From positions 620,001-684,000 of the forward strand of contig WSUB01000004.1 of assembly GCA_019633425.1 (NCBI GenBank): a stretch of 64,000 bases of DNA. The letters are read 5' to 3'. Below the pieces are notes generated by a model. It was not told where the DNA came from. It worked only from the letters and a program-made list of their open reading frames with translations, and made no database searches. The number at the start of each line of letters is the position of its first letter. Positions within the stretch are counted from its first letter, which is position 1. A program made the translations under genes and the position numbers. This DNA is from Tulasnella sp. 424. Its lineage: Eukaryota; Basidiomycota; Agaricomycetes; Cantharellales; Tulasnellaceae. This document shows, piece after piece, positions 13,390 through 26,047 of the stretch.

Positions 13390-15777
13390 ATGAACGGGGA
13401 ATTCTCTATAAAAGACTTGGATTTTCCGGATGGAGAAGACGACATCAACGACCCCGACTACGAACCTCAACCATCTGAATTTGGCGCAAGCGACTCCGAC
13501 ATATCTATGCTCAGCGCCGGACAAGCTACCACCATCTCGACTGATATCAGCATACCAAGCGCCATTCCAACTGACGCTCAATCCATAGCCGATGTATCAG
13601 ACATTTTCCCCGACGATTCAGTATCTCAAAGGGATTTGAAGCTAGCCGCTCAGACAAAACGATACCAGGTGCCGCCATCTGAGGCCTCTGAAACGCCTTC
13701 AATAGTCAGTTTTCACTCTTCAGGTCAGCACCAAAATTTCTCTTTCTCCCTTTTCTCATGAAGGAGAGTTCTGGTTACCAGCGAAAGGCATCGTCGTAGC
13801 TGCCCCCCCAGACGAACTCCGCATGCAGTTTCCGGGGGTTCGCTCTCCGCTTAAACTCCTTCATCTCGGCGGCATTAAGCTAATCTCCTTGCTTTCTTTT
13901 TACCCTACTGGAACAGCTGATGGACACCTTGTGAGTCTCTTTTGACTCCTAAGAGACATACCAGAATGCCGCGAGAAACGAGGAGCCTCGTTTCTTCGCC
14001 ACTCTAGCCTCACGTCAACACGTTTCTTTTTCTGATGAGCCTGCCCTTGTCCCCCCTCTGCTCGCGCCCATGATCCTGCAACGTTGCTATCCAATTTCCT
14101 TCACACTGCCACCCACGCAAATTCCACGTCCGTTTTGCTACGCACTCAATCATTTCCCGTATTTTTGGGGCGGCTGGATCGGATTTGACAGTACCAGACG
14201 CTCTTCGGTCGAGCCTTCAACCAGTCGGATCATTACATGCTCCCAGCGGACGACGATGAACATTCAAGACTCGACATGCAGCATCTGGCGTTACGGTTGC
14301 ACTTGAACTCACTGTACCCATCGAAGCACCTGGTTGATCACGCGTTACGAGAAGGTCAGGAACCCCCACCAGCTGTCTTGGATGTGGGGACTGGGTCCGG
14401 GCGGTGGTAAGTCGGGGGCATCATGTGTACGCGAGTCTCGGAAAAACCCGAAGGGACGCGACTTGATTGGCGCTCCAACGGGACTCTGTGCTCCGTTCGC
14501 TGGTGGATGAGACCCAATTCAACATATCACTAACGACTTCTTCTCGAACTTTTTTCTATAGGGCGATTGACATGGCACTTCAATTCCCTCACGTGGAAGT
14601 AGTCGGCCTCGATCTCGTCCCCCCTGCGACCGTGACAGAGACCTCGGTGCCCCCAAACTGCCGATTCGAAGTGGACGATGCCAATCTCTCATTCGAGCAC
14701 TATGACAACTGCTTCAATGTCGTCCACATGCGGTCATCAGAACCTGGTATTAACGATTTCCAGGGGTTCTTGTACGAGATTGCGAGGACACTGCGGCCAG
14801 GCGGTGTGCTTCTGCTGGTGACTGGGTACCCTGTAAGTCGGTTCAATAGCGCTCCACGCCCGAAATTGATGTCATGACCTTTGTTCCTTTGAATTTATTG
14901 CAGCAAGTATATGATATTGACGCGAAGCCCTTCCCGGTGGTGGAAGTTGGAGAGCCCGGGTTCGTCCAAATCTTGTTGCCGTTTGGCAGGGCACCATAAC
15001 ATTTTCCGAAACGACGCGTGCCAAACAGGTTCTCTTGGTTACAGCACAACTTCAATGCGTGCTACGACGCTTACAAGCGTAGGAACAATGTCGCGGTAGA
15101 CGCTAATCTTTACTGGCAGGGGTGAGCCAATTCACATCTTTCCCTCCGGTCCTCACCTGACCTGCGGTGAATCCAGATGGTTAGAATCAAATCCGAACTT
15201 CCGGAGCCCCATGACCAGAGACACGTACATTCCTATGGGGCCTTTCAGGCCAAGTAAGCTGCGCATCCATTCATTCCACTGCAGCTTGGACTCTAAACCT
15301 GTCACGTAGATATGTCCGAACGCGAGGTGTTCACATCGAACCTAATGAGAGAAGACATCGCTCGAATAATGTACTCTTTCAAGCCGCTATTAGTAGCAGA
15401 CGGCAATAAAGAAGAGGAGGTCGACCAGTGGATTGAGGTTCGTCGCTCTGCATACCTAACGTTTTATGTAGTGGTACTTACGGCTCTGACTATAGAACTC
15501 CGTGAGGGAGTTAAGGGAGCTTCGAATATGTGGTCATATCAAATGGCGATACACAGTGGCCATTAGGACTACTCGTCCGTGGCAGCAACGGATGGAACGG
15601 CCTGAGCCTCTCGACCAACCAAAGCGCAGTCTTATCGTTCCAAGGGCCCCGAAGGGAAGTGTTGTTAGCGGGTGCTCCACCAACATTACCGCAAGAACGG
15701 GTTCAAGTGGGGGGACTACCGTTGGTGTGTGGGCTCCAGACGTTCCTGGCGGACTACCGGAGTTCCCGTCAGGGTGA
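13390..15777 (+). CDS. LaeA-like SAM methyltransferase, copy 1
   Basis: A putative small-molecule or regulatory methyltransferase. The acidic N-terminus holds NDPDYEPQPSE and ends exon 1 in SEASETPSIVSFHSSG. A 14-nt micro-exon (13917-13930) follows, then FGRAFNQSDHYMLPADDDEH. The SAM-binding motif I is VLDVGTGSGRW, then AIDMALQFPHVEVVGLDLVPP, CRFEVDDANLSFEHY and IARTLRPGGVLLLVTG. The later exons give FSWLQHNFNACYDAYKRRNN, MSEREVFTSNLMREDIARI and WRYTVAIRTTRPWQQR. All exons join in frame to the stop at 15777. It is the most divergent of the same-strand copies that carry the PDYEPQPSE N-terminus, and it has no FSH1 partner. Confidence 0.8.
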
Positions 15778-16438
15778 GATGAAGCCCGCCGATCAATTTC
15801 GTTCGAGGTATTAGGTAACTATTTCACTTGCATCCCTTTCTTCTGCTGTCAACCTTTCAACCTCCAGCCCTTTTTCGCTTTTGGCTGCCCATTTCATCGT
15901 GGCTCGTTTTTCCATACGCATTCGTCTTGGCATCTTGTTTTCTTTTTTGCTGCTGGTCCGTGGAACTGTATCGATTGTTTCGTCCCTGCCGTATTATCAT
16001 GCATCGGTCCGCCTCATCTCCTCCACTTTTTATCCCTTGCTGACTGGCGGATATTTGACTGCTGCGATCAAGCCTGGAATTCTCGATGACGGCGGCCTCG
16101 GTTGTTGCTGCCGCGCCAAGAAGAGCGAGTTAGTTGCAGTGCATGCGGCCGTTCCCCAGATACGTGAGCCAGGCACAGCGGCCGATTTGTCAGCGGCGAA
16201 AAAGATAAAATACCCCTGGTTCGGCTTTCTCAGCAATCAAGCTTAGGTTTTATACCGGGATCTGGGAGCCGAAGAGGAGCCAACCCAAATTAAGAAAGCC
16301 GGTCGTCCCTTCATGGGGGAAAAAACGAAGCATATAAACTTCAGAAGGTGGATAAAGAGGTGATTCTTTGGATTTCCCCCTCCCCTCCCTCTCCCCTCAA
16401 ATTCTACGATTGTTTCGCCCGTGTATAGTTACTCGCCA
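15778..16438. other. intergenic region, no gene recognised
   Basis: This separates methyltransferase copies 1 and 2. A hydrophobic 121-codon frame (15881-16246) has no recognisable domain and starts within the expected 3' untranslated region, so it was not accepted. Confidence 0.4.
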
Positions 16439-17975
16439 ATGGCTCCAACAGCAGCGACAGCTTCACCCCAGACAGTCGGCCACATTCTTCCCCACGAGTA
16501 CAGCCGATCTGGAGCATCCACCCCTTCCAGATCTCTACGTCCAGTTCACGGGCGGGGGTTCAGCGTCCAACTGACGGCTTACGCCGGGCACCTCCCTGGA
16601 GATGACTTGGAGCAATCACGCCTTGACACGCAACACCAGGCTATTAAATTAAATCTCGGCGAGCTATTCGCTTGTCCCGAACTAGTCCGAGCCGCGTTGG
16701 CTCCTCGGGATGATCGTCGTCCGGCTATTCTGGATGTCGGAACCGGTTCTGGTGCCTGGTATGGCTTTGGTCAGACCGCTCGTTTCGGGCGAACCTTCAT
16801 TAAAGAATATTTCTTCGTCTATCAACAGGGCGGTAGACATGTCGAAAGAGTTCCCACATTGCGACGTCGTTGGCATGGACCTTGTTGAACCGAAAGCAGG
16901 CGAAAGTGGCCCTAGTCTGCCGCCGAACTGTCGACTCGAGGTTGGAGATGCCAACACGTATTGTGGCTTACAACCAGAGGCTTCGTTCGATGTTATCCAT
17001 AAGCGTGCCGCAGAACCAGGGATCAGAGACTTCCATGGCTTCTTGTACGACTGCGCGCGAGCCTTACGGCCTGGAGGAGTGCTACTTTTAGCGTCAGGAT
17101 CGCCGGTATGTTAAGAACGGTTTGGCAACTCACTAAGCAAATCCGCTCATCGAACTTTGGCTAGCAAATGTATGACCGGGAGAGAAACCCCTTCCCTGTT
17201 ACAGATGAAGGGGAGCCAGGGTGAGTGGTGGTGCTGGGTTTGGGTTTGGGAAATAAACTGGATGATCTTACTCGGCAAATTAATGCCACCTCTTTCCCAG
17301 CTTCACATACGCACAAAGGACCTTTGGCGCCGTATACGAGGCAAGCCTTAAGAGTGGTAATCGCAACGGCCACCACTCATTCTTATGGGATGAGTGAGTA
17401 TCGTCCGCTTCACTAAGATTTGGCAGCGACTGATGAGTCTCGCCTTACCTGCACGCAGCTGGATAAAAAGCAACCCAAATTTTGAGCACATCGAAGCCAA
17501 ATTTGATTACATACCTTTGGGAGAATACGGTACAGGTTCGGAAATTACCTCGTCCCATACCACACGTGCAACTGAGACAAACTAAAAATTCTGAAATAGA
17601 CGTGCCGGCTGCTAAGAAAGAAGCGGCTCGCAAAATGCGGACCGCGTTCGCCCAAATCTTGGACTCCTTCAAGCCCATGCTTATCACGGCTGGCATGGAC
17701 CAGGAGACGGCAGACGCTTGGGTGAAGGTTCGTCTCATTATAAATCGCTTGCAACATGACATGGTTCTGACCAAGCGTTTGATGGCTAGGTATCTATCGA
17801 GGAACTCACCCACCCGGAGACATTCCCCGAAGGTTACGTTAGATGGCGTTACACGACCGCCATCCGAAAGGATACTCCATTCGTCCCGAGGACCGACCTT
17901 CCAGGACCAGTCGATCACAGCAAAATCAGAATCGTTGTTCCCAGAACAAGCGGTGTTCCATTCTTTCCAAGCTAG
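16439..17975 (+). CDS. LaeA-like SAM methyltransferase, divergent copy 2
   Basis: Same superfamily as its neighbours but a separate branch. It lacks the acidic PDYEPQPSE N-terminus and starts at the ATG at 16439 (MAPTAATASPQTVGHILPHE). The SAM motif is ILDVGTGSGAW, then AVDMSKEFPHCDVVGMDLVE, CRLEVGDANTY, FDVIHKRAAEPGIRDFHGFL and ALRPGGVLLLASG. Later exons splice cleanly: GEPGFTYAQRTFGAVYEASL, then DDWIKSNPNFEHIEAKFDYI, ARKMRTAFAQILDSFKPMLI, and a last exon VSIEELTHPETFPEGYVRWR ending in GVPFFPS. No disruption was found. It lies directly left of the triplicated block and is not part of the repeat. Confidence 0.78.
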
Positions 17976-18203
17976 CGAATCCCCATCGCCCGCTAAACGA
18001 CCCTAACGCATTCACCCTCTTGGTACTCACTATTTGTACCCGTCATACTTTCATGACTTCATGATTATTCCTTACCTATACCATGAAATAGCTTAGATTT
18101 TGGAACGGGCCCCGGCCGGGTGGAAGAATTCGAGTAGAGTCCCCTTTTATCTAATCATTGCGCGGCATACTCCAAGAGGACCCTGAGCCGCCGGTGCCTT
18201 GAA

Positions 18204-18210
18204 CATATAG
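18204..18210 (+). promoter_or_regulatory. TATA-like box of methyltransferase A
   Basis: catatag lies 60 bp before the ATG. The equivalent in units B (22688-22695) and C (27053-27060) is atatatag, 63 bp before the ATG, so unit A carries a weaker box. Confidence 0.5.
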
Positions 18211-18263
18211 CTCTTGTTCTTAACTTCCATCATCCCATCAAGACCTCCACACCCATCACCACG

Positions 18264-20667
18264 ATGAACGGAGAAGTCACCATCACCGGCATGAGTTTCT
18301 CCGACGTTGACGATGACGATATCATCGACGACCCCGACTACGAGCCTCAACCGTCTGAGCTCAGCGCTATCAGCTCTAACGTATCAATGATCAGCGGCAG
18401 CGCTGTACACAACAATACTGCCTCCTCCTCAACCGACATCAGCATACCCAGCGCCGTTCCAAGCGCCGTTCCAAGCGACGCTCAGTCGATAGGCGATGCA
18501 TCAGAAATTTACCCAGACGATTCGATATCTCAACGAAATGCCAAGCTGGCTGCACAGGCTAGACGACATTTGCAACCACCCGCGTCCGAGGCCTCAGAGA
18601 CGCCTTCAATAGTCAGTTTTCATTCGTCAGGTAAGTCCAGGTGGTGCCAGGCTGTGTTTGTCCATGATGTGAAACACCGCACTGCGAGCGGCAAGAGCCC
18701 CCCTCTTGCCGCAGGGTGTACCTGCGTGGGCGGTTCTTTTCTACCTGGCGTTGCTCTCCTTTAGAGTCTATTTATCGCCGCTTTTCATTTCGGCGACAAC
18801 CTAGCTAACCCGTTTTTGCTCTTACATCCGCGATATATTAGCTGATGGACACCTTGTAAGTCCCTATGAAGAAAACATTTTCACCATCATACTCCTTTTA
18901 CCCGTCAATCGCTGCTTTGCCTTCACGCCAACGACTGAATTCTGACGGATGACTCTTGTCCCTCCCCTTTCTCTGAAACATCGACCCTGTGCTTCTCTTC
19001 GTTGGGGCTCACGGCAATCCACGGCCACTCCCCTGGAACTCGATATTGGAACCGTCCTCGACCCGTCGGGGTAAATTTGAATAGTTCAAGACACTGCACG
19101 GAAGAGCATTCAACCAATCAGATCATTACATGCTCCCAGCGGATGGTGACGAACACTCAAGACTCGACATGCAGCATCTGGCGCTTCGACTCCACCTGAA
19201 TTCTTTATACGCCTCCAAACACCTGGTTGAGAATGCGCTACGAGAAGGTCAGGACCCACCTCCAGCCATATTAGATGTAGGGACTGGGTCTGGACGATGG
19301 TAAGTCACAAGTCATACTAAGTGTCTAGCCCCGAAACTCGCAGCACGGGTAGGCGGGACGGGGCTTCAAGTTCTCCGGTCCTTGAGACAACATGTTCGCT
19401 AATACCTAGCTCTCATATTGTTTCAGGGTGATTGACATGGCACTCCAATTCCCTTATGCGGAGGTCGTTGGGCTTGACCTTGTTCCTCCAGCGAATGTCA
19501 CGGAAATCACCATTCCTCCAAATTGCCGGTTTGAGGTGGACGACGCCAACCTTTCCTTCGAGCACTATAAAGAATGCTTCAATGTCGTACACGTCCGATC
19601 CGCCGACCAAGGGATCAACGACTTTGAGTCTTTCTTATACGAGATTGCGAGGACACTGCGGCCCAATGGCATCCTTCTCCTTGTTACGGCACATCCTGTG
19701 AGTACGTTAGATCCGATTGACGTCGAATTTTATAGCTAAAGAGCTGCTCCTTTGCAACTGTTCCTGATTTTACCCTTTCCAGCAAATTCATGACATCGAG
19801 GCGAAGCCATTTCCTGTCGTAGAGGAGGGAGAGCCTGGGTTAGTGCAACCTTCTCAGCCTAGCCGAAGGAGTCTGAATGCCTCTGCATGTAGATTTAGTT
19901 GGCTACAGCACACCCTCGCTGCAACTTATACAGCATTTGGGAACCGGAACAACACTGCAGTAGACTGCAGCCTATATTGGCAGAGGTAGGCGACCGCGGA
20001 CAGTTAAAGCACAAGTCGAACTTACTGCAGTTTAAGGTGGCTCGAACGGAATCCAAACTATAAAAGTCCTATGACGCGCGATACATACGTTCCATTGGGC
20101 CCGTTCAGACCGAGTGAGAGATGAATCTGAACTTCTTGTTGGTCATCCTGTCTGACGTTTAGTTAACAGACATGTCCGAGCGTGAAGTCTTCGTATCGAA
20201 TCTAATGCGAGAAGACACCGCTCGAATTATGCATGCCTTCAAACCATTGCTTCTGGGTGACGGTATTCCGGAAGAAGTCGTAGATAAGTGGGTTGCGGTG
20301 AGTGTGACCAAACTCCATCTAACCGATTGCCAGCTACTGAAATACCCAACAGGGCTCTGTGAAAGAACTGAGGGAACTACTCATCTGTGGCCATGTAAAA
20401 TGGCGATACTCGGTGGCTATCAGGAACACCCGCCCATGGCAAGAGAGAATAGAGCAACCGGAATCTCTTGACTTGCCGAGAGAGCGGTTGATCGTCCCAA
20501 AGGCCCCCAAGGGGAGCGTCGTTAGCGGGACCTCAACTAACATCACCGCAAGAACGAGTTCGAGTGGGGGCGGAACAACGAAACCTCCGACCGTCACCGC
20601 ATGGGATGTGGCTGTTCCTGCGGTTCCACCAAACTCGACGCCGGAACAAAATGAAGCCCGTCGCTGA
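18264..20667 (+). CDS. LaeA-like SAM methyltransferase, copy 3 (unit A)
   Basis: Exon 1 (18264-18630) is acidic: MNGEVTITGM, DDPDYEPQPSEL, a Ser-rich linker and SEASETPSIVSFHSS. A 14-nt micro-exon is at 18842-18855. Exon 3 (19085-19299) carries FKTLHGRAFNQSDHYMLPAD and the SAM motif ILDVGTGSGRW. Exon 4 starts at 19427 (VIDMALQFPYAEVVGLDLVP), then FEVDDANLSFEHY and IARTLRPNGILLLVTA. Later exons: FSWLQHTLAATYTAFGNRNN, WLERNPNYKSPMTRDTYVPL, NMSEREVFVSNLMREDTARI, and a last exon from GSVKELRELLICGH to the stop at 20667. About nine introns, all in frame; about 470 residues. Probably functional; substrate unknown. Confidence 0.82.
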
Positions 20668-21012
20668 GCATTATTCGAGGGATTCGTCGACCAGTTTCGC
20701 ATTTCTGCCTGTATTTATTCATTACTGTCCAGCTTTCGTTCTGCTATCTTCATCGCTTTCGTTTGTCGCCATAGCCTCGATCCCCTGTTTTGCTAGTTCT
20801 GTGGAATTGTAAAAGTAGACCGACCATATTTCAGTCCAATGACTACTCTTTCCGCTCCCTATGCGCGTTTATTAGGCGAGCCATGAACTATTATCCACAT
20901 ATACCAAAGAAGAAACATCTATAAGCAAAGATTTCCTCCGTGCCCAGTCTTTCGAAGGATGATCAAAGAGGTTGAACGCTTGGAAAGTCTCAGACCATTG
21001 ATACGCGCGGTT

Positions 21013-22220
21013 TCAAATGGAGCTTGTCACAGCTGGCGCTGGCGTTGAAGGGGAGACAATGACTCCATGATTAATCATCGAGGCTGTATCAAAGGACTTG
21101 ATGTAATCTCTGAAGAGATTTCTTTAGGGTGATGGCGAAGGAACGAAGTGTCCTACGCTCAAGGGCGGGATCAAGTTAATGCTTTCTGGGGTTCAACCTG
21201 AGTTTGACGGCCAAGCTCAAAAAACGGACCTCCATTATGTTGTTCCACTCTCGGGTTCTCGCAAACGTCGATCAACATCTGCGATTCTGAAGCGAAAACA
21301 TTCACATCGTTCTTTCCTACAACGTGTAATGTCGGGGTCGTGATGGGTCCCTCAGAGAAGACGGTCGTTAATGGAATAGGCAGGGGCTTGAATTCGAACC
21401 CGCCTACAAAAATCCCGAATTTAAAAGGAGGTTGCGGTGCTTTGCCATCGACGAGGATTTTAGGGTATAGGTGTGGTCATTCGATCTGTCGCAATTGAAA
21501 CCAGGGTTAGATTTGCTAATTCTCTTGCCGGGCATTTCACATAAACAGCAAACGCCTCATCATAGCGCACAATAACCCCACAAAACCTGCACCCTGACTG
21601 AACACAAAGACTCCTTATGCATGGACAATCGACCCGTCAGATTTCCGGGCTCACTTATGGAAGATCGGCTCGGACAACTATCGACATCGAATTGCTTCTC
21701 AACCATCAACTTCTTCACGTACTTCACGCTCTCTTCAGTGCCCCAATAAACGGTCTCGTCCTCGTTCGCTCGGCACTACGCCCTCGGAGTCAACTCCGTG
21801 TCCATTTCGCTAAACTTCTTGAGTTGAACGGTGGATTGGAAGCCTTGCATGTCACCGGGTGCTAAAGCAGTAGGGGCGTCCGCCCAATCTGCGCGTTTAG
21901 GGGTGGGAAGAAGGAGAGGCGTTGCGAGGAGTGGGAGTTGGATTGGGCGAGGGACTGCGAGGAGGCGGAAGAATTCAACATCCGGACCGCATTGTTTCCG
22001 TAGGGCGTTCGACTAGAGCGACAAAACAGATATGAGCCGGGGAGTCAATCAGCTCCAAATTCGCCACTTGGAGTGCTACGCTGATCGTCTGAAGCACACC
22101 TTGCGCCTGAACACCGGTCCGCGGTTCGCAGTCTGCCAAATAAACTTTTCAGCCAGCCATTGGTGACAAGCGCTCTATAAGGAAACCCACGTATCCATAA
22201 AAGACTAGTATCTTCAACAT
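21013..22220 (-). pseudogene. FSH1-type serine hydrolase pseudogene (unit A)
   Basis: Collinear with the intact FSH1 of unit C but damaged. The start at 22220 gives MLKILVFYGY, where the family's HGY has become YGY. At about 21970 an 11-bp deletion removes the 5' splice site after VEF. Near the C-terminus a TAA (21124-21126) replaces the tryptophan codon a few residues after HFVPSPSP. The nucleophile-elbow region also reads VFVFSQG instead of VFGFSQG. It lies tail to tail with methyltransferase A, 345 bp apart. Confidence 0.8.
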
Positions 22221-22750
22221 CTCGTCGCGAAGCTAAAATACCTGGTAATTAGGTGTTGAGGGGTGGTCGTTGGTGGTTGAATGGAAACGAAACAAAGCTC
22301 TGGTTAAGGGATTTCTAAGGTTCCGACCTCCACTGGCACACGCCCAAAACCCCAAAGAAAACGTTTGGCGGTTTGGACGTTCAGTAACGTTATTTTCTTT
22401 AGAGCACAGGGACCTAACAAGTATAAATAGAAAAGCTATGTACACGGAGATATAGGAGTGCCAGACAAGCCTGAGGGAACAACAACAACGGTGAATAGTA
22501 CTGGTACGAGCGAGTAGGTTCAATCGGGAAAGACAAGACTTCATGATTGTTCCTTACCTATACCATAAAATAGCTTGATTTTGGAACGGGCCACGGCGCG
22601 GTGGCAGAATTCGAGTCGAATCCCCTTTTATCTAATCTTTGCACGGCAACTTCGGACTCGAGGACCCGAAGCCGCCGGGGCCTCAAAATATATAGCCCCT
22701 TGTTCTTAACCTTCCATCATCCCATCAAGACCTCTACGCCCATCACCACG

Positions 22751-24816
22751 ATGAACGGAGAAGTCACCATCACCGGTATGAGTTTCTCCGACGTCGACGA
22801 TGACGATATCATCGACGACCCCGATTACGAGCCTCAACCGTCTGAGCTCAGCGCTATCAGCTCTGGCGTATCAATGATCAGCAGCAGCGCTGTACATGAC
22901 AACACTTCCTCCTCCTCAACCGACATCAGCATACCAAGCGTCGTTCCAAGCGCCGTTCCAAGCGACACTCAGTCGATAGGCGATGCATCAGAAATTGCTT
23001 ATGGACACCTTGTAAGTCCCTAAATGACTTTGAAGAAAGCATTTTCACCATCATACTCCATTTACCCGTCAATCGCTGCTTTGCCTTTGCGCCAATGACT
23101 GAACGCTGACGGATGACTCTTGTCCCTCCCCTTTCTCTGAAACATCGACCCTGTGCTTCTCTTCGTTGGGGCTCACGGCAATCCACGGCCACTCCCCTGG
23201 AACTCGATATTGGAACCGTCCTCGACCCGTCGGGGTAAATTTGAATAGTTCAAGACACTGCACGGAAGAGCATTCAACCAATCAGATCATTACATGCTCC
23301 CAGCGGATGGTGATGAACACTCAAGACTCGACATGCAGCATCTGGCGCTTCGACTCCACCTGAATTCTTTATACGCCTCCAAACACCTGGTTGAGAATGC
23401 GCTACGAGAAGGTCAGGACCCACATCCAGCCATATTAGATGTAGGGACTGGGTCTGGACGATGGTAAGTCACAAGTCATACTAAGTTCTAGCCCCGAAAC
23501 TCGCAGCACGGGTGGATGGGACGGGGCTTCAAGTTCCCCGGTCCTTGAGACGACATGTTCGCTAATACCTAGCTCTCATATTGTTTCAGGGCGATTGACA
23601 TGGCACTCCAATTCCCTTATGCGGAGGTCGTTGGGCTTGACCTTGTTCCTCCAGCGAATGTCACGGAAATCACCATTCCTCCAAATTGCCGGTTTGAGGT
23701 GGCCGACGCCAACCTTTCCTTCGAGCATTACAAAGAATGCTTCAATGTCGTACACGTCCGATCCGCGGACCAAGGGATCAACGACTATGAGTCTTTCTTA
23801 TACAAGATCGCGAGGACACTGCGGCCCAATGGCACCCTTCTTCTTGTTACGGGAAATCCTGTGAGTAGGTTAGATTGTCTTGACGTCGAATTTTATAACT
23901 AAAGAGCTGCTCCTTTGCAACTGTTTCTGGTTGTAACCTTCCAGCAAATTCATGACATTGATGCGAAGCCATTTCCTGTCGTAGAGGAGGGAGAGCCTGG
24001 GTTAGTGCAACTTTGTCAGCCTAGCCGAAGGAGTCTGAATGCCTCTGTAGATTTAGTTGGCTACAGCACACCCTCGCTGCAACTTATACAGCATTTGGGA
24101 ACCGGAACAACACTGCAGTAGACTGCAGCCTATACTGGCAGAGGTAGGCGAGCGCGGACGGTTAAAGTACAAGTCGAACTTACTGCAGTTTAAGGTGGCT
24201 CGAACGGAATCCAAACTATAAGAGTCCTATGACGCGCGATACATACGTTCCATTGGGTCCGTTCAGGCCGAGTGAGAGATGAATCTGACCTTCTTGTTCG
24301 TTATTCTGTCTAACGTTTAGTTAACAGACATGTCCGAACGTGAAGTCTTCGTATCGAATCTAATGCGAGAAGACACCGCTCGAGTATTGAATGCCTTCAA
24401 GCCATTGCTTCTGGGTGACGGTATTCCGGAAGAAGTCGTCGATAAGTGGATTGCGGTGAGTGTGACCAAACTCCATCTAGCCGGTTGCCAGCGCCTGAAA
24501 TACCCATCAGGCCTCTGCGAAAGAACTCAGAGAACTGCTTATATGTGGCCATGCAAAATGGCGATATTCGGTGGCTATCCGGAACACCCGCCCATGGCAA
24601 GAGAGGATAGAACCTCTTGACTTGCCGAGAGAGCGGTTGCTCGTCCCAAAGGCCCCCAAAGGGAGCGTCGTTAGCGGGACCTCAACTAACATCACCGCAA
24701 GAACGAGTTCGAGTGGGGGTGGAACAGCGAAACCTCCAACCGTCGCCTCATCGGATGTAGCTGTTCCTGCGGTTCCACCAGACTCGACGCTGGAACAAAA
24801 TGAAGCCCGTGGCTGA
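22751..24816 (+). CDS. LaeA-like SAM methyltransferase, copy 4 (unit B), internally shortened
   Basis: Almost identical to copy 3 except near the N-terminus. A genomic deletion joins exon 1 after the DASEI codons (near 22996) to the middle of the micro-exon, giving SEIAYGHL before the usual donor at 23012. About 40 residues (the YPDDSISQ to SFHSS segment), intron 1 and the 5' part of the micro-exon are lost, yet the frame is kept. The SAM domain is complete: ILDVGTGSGRW, AIDMALQFPYAEVVGLDLVP, FEVADANLSFEHY, IARTLRPNGTLLLVTG. The last exon runs ASAKELRELLICGHAKWRYS to the stop at 24816. It could still be an active enzyme. Confidence 0.75.
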
Positions 24817-25162
24817 GCTTTATTCGCGAGATTCGTCGACCAGTTTTGCATCCCTGCCTGTCTTTATTCACTGCTGTCCAGCTTTCGTTATGCTATCTTC
24901 ATCGCTTTCGTTTGTCGCCGTAGCCTCGATCGTCTGTTTTGCGAGTTCTTTGAAACTGTATAAGTAGTCAGACCATATTTCAGTCTCATGGCCACTCTTT
25001 CCGCTCCTTGGGCGCATTAATTGCACGACCTACTGATAATTCTTCATCTAGACTACAAGGAGAAGTATCAACAAGTAAACAGTTCCTACGTCGCCAGTCT
25101 TTCGAAAGATGATTGAAGAGGTTGAAAGTTTGAAAAGTCTCAGACCATTGATACATGCGGTT

Positions 25163-25642
25163 TCAAAGGGAGCTTGTCGCAGCTGGTGCCGGCGTTGAAG
25201 GCGAGACAATGGCTTCATGATTGATCGTCGAGGCTGTATCAAAGGACTTGATGTAGTCTCTGGTAAAACTTCTCCGGGGTAATGGCGAAGGAACGAAGTG
25301 TCCTATGCTCGAGGGCGGGATCAAGTTAATGCTTTCTGGGGTTCAACTTGAGATTGACGGCTGAGCTCGAAGAACGTACCTCCCTCATGTTGTTCTACTC
25401 CTCTCGGATTCTCGCAAACGTCGATCAACATCTGCGATGGACCGCATTGTTTCCATATGGCGACAAAACAAATATGAGCCGGGGAGTAAATCAGCTCCAA
25501 ATTTGCCACTTGGAGTGCTACGCTGATCGTCTGAAGCACACCTTGCGCCTGAACACCGGTCCGCAGTTCGCAGTCTGTCAAATAAACTTTTCAGCCAGCC
25601 GTTTGTGACAAGCGCTCTATGCAAAGCTAGTATCTTCAACAT
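25163..25642 (-). pseudogene. FSH1-type serine hydrolase pseudogene (unit B), middle deleted
   Basis: The 5' end (MLKILALH from 25642) and the C-terminal exon (HFVPSPLP to SSL) remain. About 712 bp relative to unit C, running from just after the SQMLIDV codons to the IRKQCGP codons, are missing. The lost part includes the GFSQG nucleophile elbow, so no active hydrolase can be made. The junction is at about 25438, where tctgcgat runs straight into ggaccgcattg. Confidence 0.85.
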
Positions 25643-26047
25643 CTCGCCGCGAAGCTAAAATACCTGGTACTTAGGTGTAGAGGGGTGGTCGTAGGTGGTC
25701 GAATGGAAACGAAACAATGCTCTGGTCAAGGGATTTCTAAGGTTCCGACCTCCACTAACACACGCCCAAAACCCCAAAGAAAACGTTTGGCGATTTGGAC
25801 GTTCAGTAATAATTTTTTTCTTTAGAGCACAGGGACCCGACAAATATAAACAGAAAGGCTATGTACACGGAGATATAGGATTGCCAGGCAAGCCTGAGGG
25901 AACAACAACAACGGTAAATAATACTAGAACAAGCGAGCAGGTTTGGGAAAGAACGAGTTTCTGGACACGTCACGATCATTACCTATGCCATGAAATAGCT
26001 AAGATTTTGGAACGGGCCACGGCGCGGTGGCAGAATTCGAGTCGAAT

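Larger units (their letters stand above)
18056..22530. repeat. tandem duplication unit A (methyltransferase + FSH1 pseudogene + PKA 3' flank)
   Basis: The unit starts near gacttcatgattattcct and contains methyltransferase A (+) and FSH1 A (-), tail to tail. Its right part (about 22200-22530) is homologous to 31040-31390, which lies between the FSH1 start and the PKA stop. Units B and C repeat the same order. A and B are nearly identical over the SAM-domain exons. Confidence 0.85.
22531..25965. repeat. tandem duplication unit B
   Basis: Starts again with gacttcatgattgttcct and has the same order as unit A. It is shorter because of two internal deletions, one in the methyltransferase 5' part (about 331 bp relative to A) and one in FSH1 (about 712 bp relative to C). 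Its end keeps slightly more PKA 3' flank than unit A. Confidence 0.85.

Noticed and set aside
15881..16246. Hydrophobic 121-codon frame after methyltransferase copy 1
   Set aside because: It starts about 100 bp after the stop in what should be 3' untranslated sequence, has no known domain and no conservation in the other copies.
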